Assembly: GCA_938001865.1 (NCBI GenBank)
Contig: CALLAW010000036.1
Span: 41,621-105,620, forward strand
Reading direction: 5' to 3'
Length of the DNA: 64,000 bases
Source of the DNA: an uncultured Saprospiraceae bacterium
GTDB taxonomy: Bacteria; Bacteroidota; Bacteroidia; Chitinophagales; Saprospiraceae
Part shown: piece by piece, positions 26,509 to 35,189 of the stretch
Numbering within the stretch: position 1 is the stretch's first letter
Layout of the letters: each line of letters starts with the position of its first letter
Program-made: the position numbers and the translations under genes
The notes under the pieces: generated by a model
Databases searched by the model: none
Told to the model about the DNA's origin: nothing
Seen by the model: the letters and a program-made list of their open reading frames with translations, nothing else

Positions 26509-27816
26509 TTATTTAGTTGTATTGACAGGCTCGATTCGTGGTATTAAGAACCAGACAGCTGCGACTACAATACCTACTAGTCCTGCTCCGATTATAAATA
26601 CTGATGAATAATTCTCAACAGGCAAGATATCACCGATATACCAAACAAGAGCTGCTGCTGCAAATTTTGCAGACATACCTGCTAATCCAGAGAGTGTACC
26701 TACTGACTTTCCATTGAACAAATCACTCGGTAAGGTCTGGATGTTTCCAATTGCCGTTTGGAATCCAAATAAGACGACAGCCATAATGATTACAGCTATT
26801 GTAGCACTGCCAGGAGAGCTCAATGCCAGGAGTGCTGGTAGCATTACTGCACAACCGATACCGATAGTATACTTCCTTACTTTATTGACATTCCAACCTT
26901 GATTGAAGAACCACTTAGCAAGTAGTCCACCAAACCAAGCACCTATCATTGCTCCCAAAAACGGAACCCAGCCAAGTTTGGTAATACCAGCGATATCCAT
27001 ATTGAAGACATTAACTAAGTAATTTGGTATCCAGATTACAAATATCCACCATATAGGATCAATAGCAGCAGACGCTAATATCACTCCCCAGCTTTCTTTG
27101 AAGCTAAGTATTTTGGCATATCCCAAGCTTTCTTGCGATGAACCTTCCGTTTCATTTACTTGACCATTCTTGATATACTCTCTCTCTTCTTTACTGATCC
27201 ATGGGTGATCCTTTGGTGGCTTCTTGACATAGATCAACCAAGGTATCAACCAGAAGAATCCAATAATGGCAATTGACAAGAATACAACCTGCCAGTGTAA
27301 TCTCTGTGCTAATAATCCAATTACAGGAATTGAAATCATCGCTCCGAACGAAGCTCCAAAATTAAAGATACCTTGTGCTACAGCTCTTTCGTCAGTTGGG
27401 AACCATTCTGCATTGCCTTTTGCCGCCCCAGGCCAATTACCAGCTTCGGAGAGTCCGAGCAATACTCTGACAAATGTAAAGCCAGCAAATCCCTTTACTA
27501 ACGCATGTAAGCCTGTTGCTAATGACCAAAATCCAATCGACAAAACAAATCCTAGTCTCGTCCCTACCTTGTCAAATATCCTACCAAACAATGCTTGTCC
27601 AAGTGCATATGCAATTACAAAGTAGGTACCTATTCTTCCATAGACCTTCTTCCTACCATCAGCATCAAGATCAGGGTATAAGTCATCAGCGATACCTGCT
27701 TCCCATAATACTGAGAATGCTTGTCTATCGATATAATTGATGACAGCTGCTAATGCTATGAGACCGACAACCCACCATCTTAAGCCTTTTACTGTTTTTC
27801 CTACTGCTTCGGCCAT
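26509..27816 (-). CDS. MFS transporter, hexuronate/DEH uptake
   Basis: 435 residues with about 12 hydrophobic helices. It belongs to the anion:cation symporter type of major facilitator (ExuT/GarP-like): RWWVVGLIALAAVINYIDRQAFSVL at the start, the helix 2-3 loop GRIFDKVGTRLGF, and VLLGLSEAGNWPGAAKGNAEWFPTDERAVAQGIFN, which is very characteristic. It probably brings unsaturated monouronate (DEH) or small oligomers across the inner membrane. Its start overlaps the kdgF end by 16 bases, indicating translational coupling. Confidence 0.92.
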   Translation of the reverse strand: MAEAVGKTVKGLRWWVVGLIALAAVINYIDRQAFSVLWEAGIADDLYPDLDADGRKKVYGRIGTYFVIAYALGQALFGRIFDKVGTRLGFVLSIGFWSLATGLHALVKGFAGFTFVRVLLGLSEAGNWPGAAKGNAEWFPTDERAVAQGIFNFGASFGAMISIPVIGLLAQRLHWQVVFLSIAIIGFFWLIPWLIYVKKPPKDHPWISKEEREYIKNGQVNETEGSSQESLGYAKILSFKESWGVILASAAIDPIWWIFVIWIPNYLVNVFNMDIAGITKLGWVPFLGAMIGAWFGGLLAKWFFNQGWNVNKVRKYTIGIGCAVMLPALLALSSPGSATIAVIIMAVVLFGFQTAIGNIQTLPSDLFNGKSVGTLSGLAGMSAKFAAAALVWYIGDILPVENYSSVFIIGAGLVGIVVAAVWFLIPRIEPVNTTK

Positions 27817-28199
27817 GTCTCGAGTTTTAATTGGTCATGACCTAGAAAATCTTCTCTTGCTGGGCTGAATACATCGATCAGCATCCCAGGCTTAGTGCAG
27901 ACACATCCATGCATCACATGTGGAAGGATATAGAATGAGTCTCCACCTTTCAATGTCTTGACTTCATCGCCAATAGTCATCTCAAACTCACCACTGACGA
28001 CATAGGTGACTTGTGAGTGGTAGTGCTTATGCATGACACCAATAGCTCCTTCTCCAAAGTCTACTTTGACAAGCATTAGTTTGTCATCATATCCCATAAT
28101 TTGCCTTCTGAGGCCTGGACCTACTTCTTCCCATTCCTCTTGATCAGTAAAGAAAAAGCCTTTGGTATGCCCAAAACTCTTGTGTAAGTTATCACTCAT
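27801..28199 (-). CDS. kdgF: KdgF-type cupin (ring-opening of unsaturated uronates)
   Basis: 132 residues, single cupin domain. The metal-binding pattern is visible: HKHYHSQVTYVVSGEFEMTIGDE (His pair and downstream Gln/Glu) and FYILPHVMHGCV (late His). KdgF speeds conversion of 4,5-unsaturated monouronates released by exolyases into linear DEH (known from pectin and alginate systems). It sits between the PL17 exolyase gene (15 bases upstream) and the transporter gene (16-base overlap), in keeping with that role. Confidence 0.9.
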   Translation of the reverse strand: MSDNLHKSFGHTKGFFFTDQEEWEEVGPGLRRQIMGYDDKLMLVKVDFGEGAIGVMHKHYHSQVTYVVSGEFEMTIGDEVKTLKGGDSFYILPHVMHGCVCTKPGMLIDVFSPAREDFLGHDQLKLETWPKQ

Positions 28200-28214
28200 T
28201 CGTATTTATTTTGG

Positions 28215-30464
28215 TTATTGATTTTTTGTTCTTTTTATCTGATAAGGACCACTCCAGGTAAATGTCTCACTCCCAACTGATACTTCATGCAGTTGACTCA
28301 GACTATTTGATTGGTTAGCTATGCTGATGATCCATCCTTGTGTACTCTCAGTCTCCAGTCTGATAGATGTGTACTCTGGAGTATCCAATAGGACTGTCAA
28401 ACTTACAATATCTGAGTAAGGATTGATCGGTATCTCAGAGATAGGATCATATGTACCATGTGACTCTATCACTGATGCGTAAAGACCACTGTTGGCTCTT
28501 TCCTTACGGTGGATCAAGACTTGATCATTCCTGAGATTATACTCTGGATCATTAGCTCCCAATCGTCCCAATATCAGCTTGTCAGTACTCTCAGTAGTGA
28601 AGGTACTCGTATAAAACTTCCCGTACTCAAACCATGTCAAACTATTGGCACCTGAGTTATCTGGCTGTCCCGTTGCTTCGTGCCATAGATGTTGATATCC
28701 ATGACTTGTGCCTAGAGTATTGAGTTGATCAAGTTGTCGCTGGTACTTGAAGTCAGTCCCGAGTATCTGTCCTTGGAACCAAAGAGGAAGATCCATCAGT
28801 ATCTCCTGATCAGAGGCTACTCGGAAGAGGTCGACAGTCAGTGGATTGGGCAATGAGGCATCAGTCAACAAGAGCAATGTCCGCTGCAGTTCGACTCCAG
28901 GATAAGCGTTGGTATCTTTAGCGATTACTATCTGAGCAGCTAGGTTATCGAGATCTGCATAGTACAAGTAAGGATGATGCAACTCTCCTTTCTCTATCTT
29001 GCCTTCGTAGTGTGAGGTCTCGTCAATCACTACAGTATTATGCGCTATTGACTGCTTAGCAAAAGTCTTATTTTCTTTGAGGTATCTGCCTCCACCTTTC
29101 TGATCGATATTGACCCATCTCGATGATCCATAATCTTGGATCACTTCACCGCTCTCATCATAGAGTGAGTAAGAGAGTTTATCAAAGTGTCCATGACCCA
29201 TCCCTTGTGCAGAGTACTTCATCACGAGACAAGTTTCTTTGTTGCGCAGTATTCCTATCCCTCCCTGGGTACCATCTTCACCGTCAGTATAGATCATAGG
29301 TTGTTGTGTGTATGGCTGTGCTTCTCCTCTCTTGAGTGCTGCTGCTACGGCGTATCCAGTATCATCTAGTAGCACCTTATTTTGCCTACGAGCAATATCC
29401 AAGAGTGTCTTATTACTTGGATCTTCACTATAGAGGATATCGACTGCTGTTACGAGCTCTCGGGCATTCCAAGACATCCCTTTCTGACTATCATTCAAGG
29501 GGAAGAACTGACCATTGGCATCTGTCTGATTGAGCAGTGCATAGATGGCTTTGGTCATGATACCGTCTCGATAATTCATGATGTCAAGCTCTGGCATATT
29601 ATTCGATAGTGCCTTACTGAATATCAAGAAGGGAAAGATCGCATATCTCAGATAATATGGTCCTTCTGTGAAGTATCCATCTGGTGCAAATGATCCATCT
29701 AACTGCGCCAAGAATCCAGCCTGGAGCATTCCTTCTTTGTAGATAAACCCTCCGTCATTATCTTTCTCCAATCTCAATGCTTCATCGATGGGCATCCCAT
29801 ACAGAGCCCTATTGACTAGCTCCATATCATTCATGACTAGTGCAATCATCCCCACTGCGGCATTAGCCCAGGTGCTATGATTATGTATCCTATTGAAAAA
29901 CTTTGGATTGTCTAACGAGAGAAAATCTGCCATCGGTCTGAAGAGGTCTTTCTCAAGGAACTTCCGTTCTTTGGGCTTGAGATAATCGTAGATTGCATCA
30001 TAGGCTTGACTGACGTAGACGAGCCAATTGGCATCATTGAGACATTGCCAAAAAATCTTGCCTGTTGCATATGACTTCTGGGTTGGATGTAATGGTAGCG
30101 TGGGGTACATTTTGGCGTAAGCCATAAGAGTCTCCTTGATATACTCTGCATACTTATCATCCTCAGTGATCTGATAGAGATTACCTGCCATCTGTAAGAC
30201 AAAGAAGTTACGCTTATGTCGTTCGTGAGTATATCCGCCTGCCATGTCTCTAGGTATTGGCACCTCCACCCCATTGAGTATCTCCGCATCTACCTCTGCA
30301 ATCGCATCCTCAAGTACCTGATCAAAGAGCTCATTGGTGCCAAGTCCAGCACGGACATCTTTGATCCCTGCTTGTGTCAGTATGAGGGACGGATGCTGCT
30401 GACTGATACATCCAGTAACTGCGAGGAAACAGATCGCAATAGTGCTAATTACTTGTCTAATCAT
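28215..30464 (-). CDS. PL17 oligoalginate lyase, lipoprotein
   Basis: 749 residues from ATG 30464 (ATG 30473 is an alternative). The lipobox ends at Cys19 (AICFLAVTGC), so it is a lipoprotein of the periplasm or surface. The N-terminal alpha/alpha toroid (about 40-370) contains RIHNHSTWANAAVGMIAL (Asn/His active-site pair) and DGYFTEGPYYLRYAIFPF (catalytic Tyr region of PL17). The C-terminal heparinase II/III-like beta domain follows (GMGHGHFDKLSYSLYDESGEVIQDYG). PL17 enzymes act exolytically on alginate oligomers, releasing unsaturated monouronate. It starts 13 bases downstream of the PL6 lipoprotein stop, in one operon. Confidence 0.92.
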   Translation of the reverse strand: MIRQVISTIAICFLAVTGCISQQHPSLILTQAGIKDVRAGLGTNELFDQVLEDAIAEVDAEILNGVEVPIPRDMAGGYTHERHKRNFFVLQMAGNLYQITEDDKYAEYIKETLMAYAKMYPTLPLHPTQKSYATGKIFWQCLNDANWLVYVSQAYDAIYDYLKPKERKFLEKDLFRPMADFLSLDNPKFFNRIHNHSTWANAAVGMIALVMNDMELVNRALYGMPIDEALRLEKDNDGGFIYKEGMLQAGFLAQLDGSFAPDGYFTEGPYYLRYAIFPFLIFSKALSNNMPELDIMNYRDGIMTKAIYALLNQTDANGQFFPLNDSQKGMSWNARELVTAVDILYSEDPSNKTLLDIARRQNKVLLDDTGYAVAAALKRGEAQPYTQQPMIYTDGEDGTQGGIGILRNKETCLVMKYSAQGMGHGHFDKLSYSLYDESGEVIQDYGSSRWVNIDQKGGGRYLKENKTFAKQSIAHNTVVIDETSHYEGKIEKGELHHPYLYYADLDNLAAQIVIAKDTNAYPGVELQRTLLLLTDASLPNPLTVDLFRVASDQEILMDLPLWFQGQILGTDFKYQRQLDQLNTLGTSHGYQHLWHEATGQPDNSGANSLTWFEYGKFYTSTFTTESTDKLILGRLGANDPEYNLRNDQVLIHRKERANSGLYASVIESHGTYDPISEIPINPYSDIVSLTVLLDTPEYTSIRLETESTQGWIISIANQSNSLSQLHEVSVGSETFTWSGPYQIKRTKNQ

Positions 30465-30477
30465 GAATTCCATAAAG

Positions 30478-32769
30478 TTATTTGAATGTAACATTCGTCT
30501 TACGATATGCTTCACTATTGCTGATGAGCTCCGTATTGTCAAATTGGATATTATCTAAGATGATCACCGGATCCCCGACCACTAGGTGGAGATTCATCTT
30601 TTTTGAGTCATTCAACTTGAGGTTATTGAGTTCGGCATGTTGCACACCGAATAGGTCTACTGCAGATTGATTTTTGTTTCTCTTGTCATTACCTACATTG
30701 TCAAATGTAGAGTCTGATAGCCAGAGCATGGGACCAAATGTACTCTCATCCCTCCCACCACGATAGAGATTGATAGCACTACCGCCGATGTCTTTGAACT
30801 GGCAATTCTCAACGATGACAGACTCCACATTGTAGATTCCTGTAGCGTCTATCTCTTTATTCATATTGAGTACATGACCCGAGATATTGTCAAATGTTGT
30901 ATTGATCAAAGAGATTGAGTCAGCAAATGTATTCTTATAGACTTTCAAGAAATTAAAACTATGGTTGACGTCGAGGTCTGTCACTTTACAATCCTTGACA
31001 CTCAGCTTATAATTATCAATCATCGAATATCGGCTCGTACGGATGACGCTGTTGCCAGAGTAATCATCTGACTCCTTACCTGAGATATGCAGTCCCTCTA
31101 GACTGAGTGACCCTCCATTTTCCAATGCGATGAATGGAGATCTCTCAAATGTAATCAGAGAATGAGTCCCACCCGAAGACTTAAAAGTAAGAGTCTTATC
31201 TAGAGTAAGAGATCTAGTCATATGGTAAGATGCTCCAGCATCTAGTAGGATCACATCACCATCACTTGCCGCATCAATGACTTGCTGGAGTGTATCATCT
31301 CCAGGAGCCGCATGATGAGTCGTACCAGTATTGAATCTGATCTGATAGTCTTGTCTCGGATACCAAGAGACTCCAGTATTGTCTGCTGTAGGCATGGGCT
31401 TAGCAGTCTGTGGACCTATCAGTGGATGTGACGGGGTTGTCATCAGATTATTCACTCGGACCAGATCTATACTCTTATTGTCAAATCCTTGGATAGTGCT
31501 GCCATTGTACATTGGCTTTGAGAGATTTTCACTCAGCAGATTACCTTTGAAGTTAATCCCTGAGACATCATCATAGAGGGTAAAGAGATCGTCGCTAAGC
31601 TGATTGGTAATGATGTTATCTTCAAATGTTGTATTGATTGGTGTAGCACTTCTTTCGTCATCGCTACCTGCGCAGAGTTGGATATAATCACAATCAACGA
31701 CGAGGTTACTATTCATCTTAGAGTCTTTGACTTGAAAGTAACGATTAAGTGGTGAGTTGGGTACACCATTCATGATGACCAGTGCTCCTCTGAATCTGTA
31801 TCCAGTAAGTCCCTCCATGTAATTATGAGTCACTGTTTGAGTTTCATTTATGATCCTTACTCCTCCTGTATTTGGCTTCCGGTTACCTAAGAAGTAGTTA
31901 TTGGTGACTAGAGTCTCGTTGCCATGTCTCATCGTAAGCGTCCCTTGACACTCGTAGAATGCATTGTTATCGTAGATGTTTTGACAGGATTTGGATGATA
32001 TGATTTCGTGTTCACCATTGCACCGCTCGAAGTAGTTGTCTTCTACTACGGTATTAGAGTTAGACAAAGAGTAATGGCTGGTACCGATTCTGAGAGTCTC
32101 TCCACCATTGGATCCAAGTATCGGATTGTATCCAAAATAATTATGGTCTATTCTGTGATAGTTTTCTCTGTCTCTTTCGTATTTGAGTCTAACTGCAACG
32201 GTGACTCCCCTATTCCGTTTACCGACAAGGTAATTGTGGTCAAATCGATTATGCTTGCCATAGATCTCTACCCAATAGTCTGTATCAAACCGCTCGCTAG
32301 GATTGTAATTATCAATTACACTCTCGGTGATTCGACAGTGGTTACAGGGTGTCTCTTTATCTTTTTGCAATGAGATAACTGAGCTTGTCGCAGTATATCC
32401 ATTCTTGAATACTAGACCATCGATGACTAGATAGCTCCCTCCAAGTTTGATATTTGAATTGCCTTCAAATACCGTTTTTCCTTTCTCTTGTGCAATGATG
32501 TAGATTGAATCTCCTTCCTCACCATTTGCTTCGAACTTCAACTCTACATCTGTCCAGACCTTAGACGCAAGATAGATCTTATCTCCAGGCTCTGCTGACT
32601 CGATAGCCTGATTAAACTCTTCTGGAGTCGATACGACATTCTTACCTCCTCTCTGCGTGGACTCCGTTGTTTGAGTTTGAGGATCAGTAACTGTTCTAGT
32701 TGATTTACATGCGACTGCAAGTGTGACTACAGCAGCCAGGCAACACATTTTAATACTATTATTTATCAA
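30478..32769 (-). CDS. PL6 alginate lyase, lipoprotein with two beta-helix domains
   Basis: 763 residues with a lipobox ending at Cys21 (LAAVVTLAVAC). The first half (about 45-450) is a chondroitinase B-type right-handed beta-helix: VAVRLKYERDRENYHRIDHNYFG provides the Lys/Arg catalytic region, then NGGETLRIGTSHYSLSNSNT and CNGEHEIISSKSCQN (calcium-site glutamates). The second half (about 480-760) is another beta-helix repeat domain (LQQVIDAASDGDVILLDAG...). PL6 enzymes cut alginate, often MG- or G-rich. First gene of the operon PL6-PL17-kdgF-MFS-SDR-kdgK-eda, behind a GntR-type operator at 32978. Confidence 0.92.
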   Translation of the reverse strand: MINNSIKMCCLAAVVTLAVACKSTRTVTDPQTQTTESTQRGGKNVVSTPEEFNQAIESAEPGDKIYLASKVWTDVELKFEANGEEGDSIYIIAQEKGKTVFEGNSNIKLGGSYLVIDGLVFKNGYTATSSVISLQKDKETPCNHCRITESVIDNYNPSERFDTDYWVEIYGKHNRFDHNYLVGKRNRGVTVAVRLKYERDRENYHRIDHNYFGYNPILGSNGGETLRIGTSHYSLSNSNTVVEDNYFERCNGEHEIISSKSCQNIYDNNAFYECQGTLTMRHGNETLVTNNYFLGNRKPNTGGVRIINETQTVTHNYMEGLTGYRFRGALVIMNGVPNSPLNRYFQVKDSKMNSNLVVDCDYIQLCAGSDDERSATPINTTFEDNIITNQLSDDLFTLYDDVSGINFKGNLLSENLSKPMYNGSTIQGFDNKSIDLVRVNNLMTTPSHPLIGPQTAKPMPTADNTGVSWYPRQDYQIRFNTGTTHHAAPGDDTLQQVIDAASDGDVILLDAGASYHMTRSLTLDKTLTFKSSGGTHSLITFERSPFIALENGGSLSLEGLHISGKESDDYSGNSVIRTSRYSMIDNYKLSVKDCKVTDLDVNHSFNFLKVYKNTFADSISLINTTFDNISGHVLNMNKEIDATGIYNVESVIVENCQFKDIGGSAINLYRGGRDESTFGPMLWLSDSTFDNVGNDKRNKNQSAVDLFGVQHAELNNLKLNDSKKMNLHLVVGDPVIILDNIQFDNTELISNSEAYRKTNVTFK

Positions 32770-33159
32770 ATCAGGTTATTGAAATTAGTTGAATAAAAAA
32801 TCAGACTGAGCATCAAATCATTACATTGTAAAATAAATCAACTCAGAAAGTGCAAATTGCCCTCTGACTGTGATGAAGATTCCATACTATTGGCACAAAT
32901 ACTCTTGAATAAGTACATCAATATCTATAGAATCAAAAACAGTCTAAGGCTTTCTCTACAGTTGTACAATATGAACTATTGGTCAACCAATTTTACTTAA
33001 CCAAATATAAAGACTATGTTTATAAAAACAAGCAAATAATGGTTTTATCTGTTGTCGCTTTGGCAAAATATCAAATAGCTCCAAGATTGACTTTACAGTA
33101 AATTACCCCTCAGAGGTATCAGAGGTTTGCTGTGTGAGGAACAGAATGAGTCCAGGCAT
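32770..33159. other. Intergenic control region of the alginate catabolic operon
   Basis: 390 bases between the two PL6 genes. It contains the promoter and operator described at 32978-33031. On the plus strand a direct repeat of CAGAGG lies near 33115-33129. No gene was found. Confidence 0.6.
32978..33031 (-). promoter_or_regulatory. GntR-type operator and promoter before the PL6/PL17 operon
   Basis: The palindrome ATTGGTCAACCAAT (32978-32991) matches the one before the gntR gene in its 12-base core TTGGTCAACCAA. On the minus strand TATATTTG (33002-33009) fits the -7 consensus TAnnTTTG, with TTG (33029-33031) 19 bases upstream. A half-site TTAACCAAAT overlaps the -7 element. The full palindrome would cover the first transcribed bases, a typical place for repression. 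Confidence 0.7.
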
Positions 33160-35091
33160 CTAATACTTTATTAATTTTCGGGTCAACTGACTGATTATTT
33201 TACCATCACTATTTACAAATTTGATCTTAAGAAGATAAGTCCCTAGCTGTAAAGATTCGAGATTCATCTCGAGTTCGTCCTTCGTATTAGGATATTGATT
33301 GAGATAGACACAAGACCCATTGGATTGATAGACTTCTAATAGAGCATAATGGCTCTCTGGAATGTTACTGAGTGTTACTCTTCCAGTTGTAGGATTGGGA
33401 TAGAGGATGCTCTCCTCATCAATTGCATGAGATACACTTAGTACCGTCCCTGCATCTTGGAATACGCCAACCATTACTAATTGGTCACCTCCACTGATAA
33501 CTAGAGTACCGGATCGATCAGTGTTGTCTGCGTTAGCGTCAATTGTGACATTGAGAGTATGGTCTCCTGTACCTGAGGAGAGATCTAGAGTGATCCATTC
33601 CACCTCACTTACCACTGTCCAATCAATATTACTAGAGAGTGATACTTGCCTGGTTGCCCCTTCACCACCGACATAGAGTTGAGTGGTATTAGATGTAAGA
33701 TAATCTACCAAATTATCAAATAGATATGACGGTCCTGTATTCGCTTCTGTCGCATGGGGTGATACACTGATCGTTGATGAGTACTCAGATGCTCCGATAG
33801 ATTTTTCGTCCAGAGCAGGTGGTCTCGGTTGCTGCATGACATCTAGGAGTATCTCATGATCATAGTTCATCTCTGGGTAGAGAGGGACGAGTGGGTAATC
33901 AGCACCTGAAGCGCCGATTAATGGACTATTCTCTAGTGGTTGGTAATACCCCTCGGCATTTACATAAAGTGAAGGATCCGACATCTGCAACCCACTGACT
34001 GGAGACTCTATCCCTAGCTGTCCAAAGGAAATATTATTAATCCAAGTCTCACTCCCAGTATCTTCATCAAACAATTGATTGATTGGCTGTGCAAATACAT
34101 TATTGGCTATGACTACATGAGAAGGTGGATTGGCGCCATCTCCACCGAGTATCACCTCTGCTGAGTTAACGATAGTATTGTGATAGATGTGGATATCTGA
34201 GAGTGGATCAGAAGGATCATTTTGTAAGATAATTGCTCTTCGGTCTATTCTATCAAAGTAGTTGTTGTAAATAAAGTGCTGTGAACCTTCTCTAACCCGT
34301 ATGCCTCCCATATTATTTATAAAGAAGTTGCCATACACGATGCCCTCATCTCCATGTCTCAATACGAGCTCCGATACTGGATTATCTTCAAATGTATTGT
34401 AACGATAGACATTTTGCCTAGACTTATGAGAGATGATTTCGCCATCTCCATTGCATCTAGTAAAATAGCAGTATTCCACTAGGGTACGACTCTCCAGATG
34501 CCCTTGTGTACTCAATCCGATTCGTATTGGTTCTATACCTTGATCATTACCTATTCCTTCAAAGTTCTTGAATGAGCAATGTTGTATTTTATGATAACCG
34601 GGTTCGTTATCTACTAATATTGAGAGTATATTTTTGTCGTCTAAGTTGAGTCGATTTTCGAAGTTACAGTGGCTGATTGTTGTCCTTCGAGAGACTTCAT
34701 CTACTACCAAGTACTTATGGCAGGTATAATTCTGAATATTTACATGAGTGAGAGTGACATCACTTCCGTAAATCCTCATCACATCAAGATTACCAATAAA
34801 GCCTCCAATGTATTGAAAACCAGAAAATAAAATCTCGTCAGCATCAATTATCACTCGAGATACACCAGTGAATAATACTGTGCCTAGAGTATCTGCAATG
34901 ATTACCAAACCATCTTTGTCGATCTCCATACGGACATCACTATAGATACCCGACTGCCAGGCTATGGTATCACCATGGCTAGCTTGGTCATGAGCTTGGT
35001 CAAACTCTGTCCGTGATGCTACATCATACCGAGCTTGAGCACTGACAAGCTGGGCAAAGAATATCAGGAGTAAGAGGTAACAATACTTCAT
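33160..35091 (-). CDS. PL6 alginate lyase, secreted, with BACON and T9SS domains
   Basis: 643 residues. Signal peptide MKYCYLLLLIFFAQLVSAQA, then a PL6 beta-helix (about 22-420): GIEPIRIGLSTQGHLESRTL, CNGDGEIISHKSRQN, LRHGDEGIVYGNFF and NNMGGIRVREGSQHFIYNNYF are chondroitinase B/PL6 signatures. A BACON-like domain follows (about 450-545: VSLSSNIDWTVVSEVEWITL). The C-terminus (about 560-643) is a T9SS sorting domain (LYPNPTTGRVTLSNI...LGTYLLKIKF). It is thus a secreted or surface endolyase, in contrast with the PL6 lipoprotein next door. It follows the tandem-PL7 gene by 98 bases. Confidence 0.91.
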   Translation of the reverse strand: MKYCYLLLLIFFAQLVSAQARYDVASRTEFDQAHDQASHGDTIAWQSGIYSDVRMEIDKDGLVIIADTLGTVLFTGVSRVIIDADEILFSGFQYIGGFIGNLDVMRIYGSDVTLTHVNIQNYTCHKYLVVDEVSRRTTISHCNFENRLNLDDKNILSILVDNEPGYHKIQHCSFKNFEGIGNDQGIEPIRIGLSTQGHLESRTLVEYCYFTRCNGDGEIISHKSRQNVYRYNTFEDNPVSELVLRHGDEGIVYGNFFINNMGGIRVREGSQHFIYNNYFDRIDRRAIILQNDPSDPLSDIHIYHNTIVNSAEVILGGDGANPPSHVVIANNVFAQPINQLFDEDTGSETWINNISFGQLGIESPVSGLQMSDPSLYVNAEGYYQPLENSPLIGASGADYPLVPLYPEMNYDHEILLDVMQQPRPPALDEKSIGASEYSSTISVSPHATEANTGPSYLFDNLVDYLTSNTTQLYVGGEGATRQVSLSSNIDWTVVSEVEWITLDLSSGTGDHTLNVTIDANADNTDRSGTLVISGGDQLVMVGVFQDAGTVLSVSHAIDEESILYPNPTTGRVTLSNIPESHYALLEVYQSNGSCVYLNQYPNTKDELEMNLESLQLGTYLLKIKFVNSDGKIISQLTRKLIKY

Positions 35092-35147
35092 GATTGTATC
35101 ATATCTTGATTAGCTAGACTGTCCAAAGGCTACAATTCCCTTTACGA

Positions 35148-35163
35148 TCACAATTGATTGTGA
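35148..35163. repeat. Palindrome between the PL7 and PL6 genes
   Basis: TCACAAT-TG-ATTGTGA is a perfect 7+7 inverted repeat 56 bases upstream of the PL6 start. It is not the Crp arrangement (TGTGA-N6-TCACA) and does not match the GntR operator. Function unknown. Confidence 0.4.
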
Positions 35164-35189
35164 ATCATATTACTCCTGGGTAAGACAAT

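Noticed and set aside
33110..33135. Hairpin after the secreted PL6 gene as a terminator
   Set aside because: The CAGAGG units are direct repeats, not a stem, and there is no T-run.
35148..35163. Possible Crp-binding site
   Set aside because: Half-sites are TCACA...TGTGA, the reverse order of the Crp consensus TGTGA-N6-TCACA.
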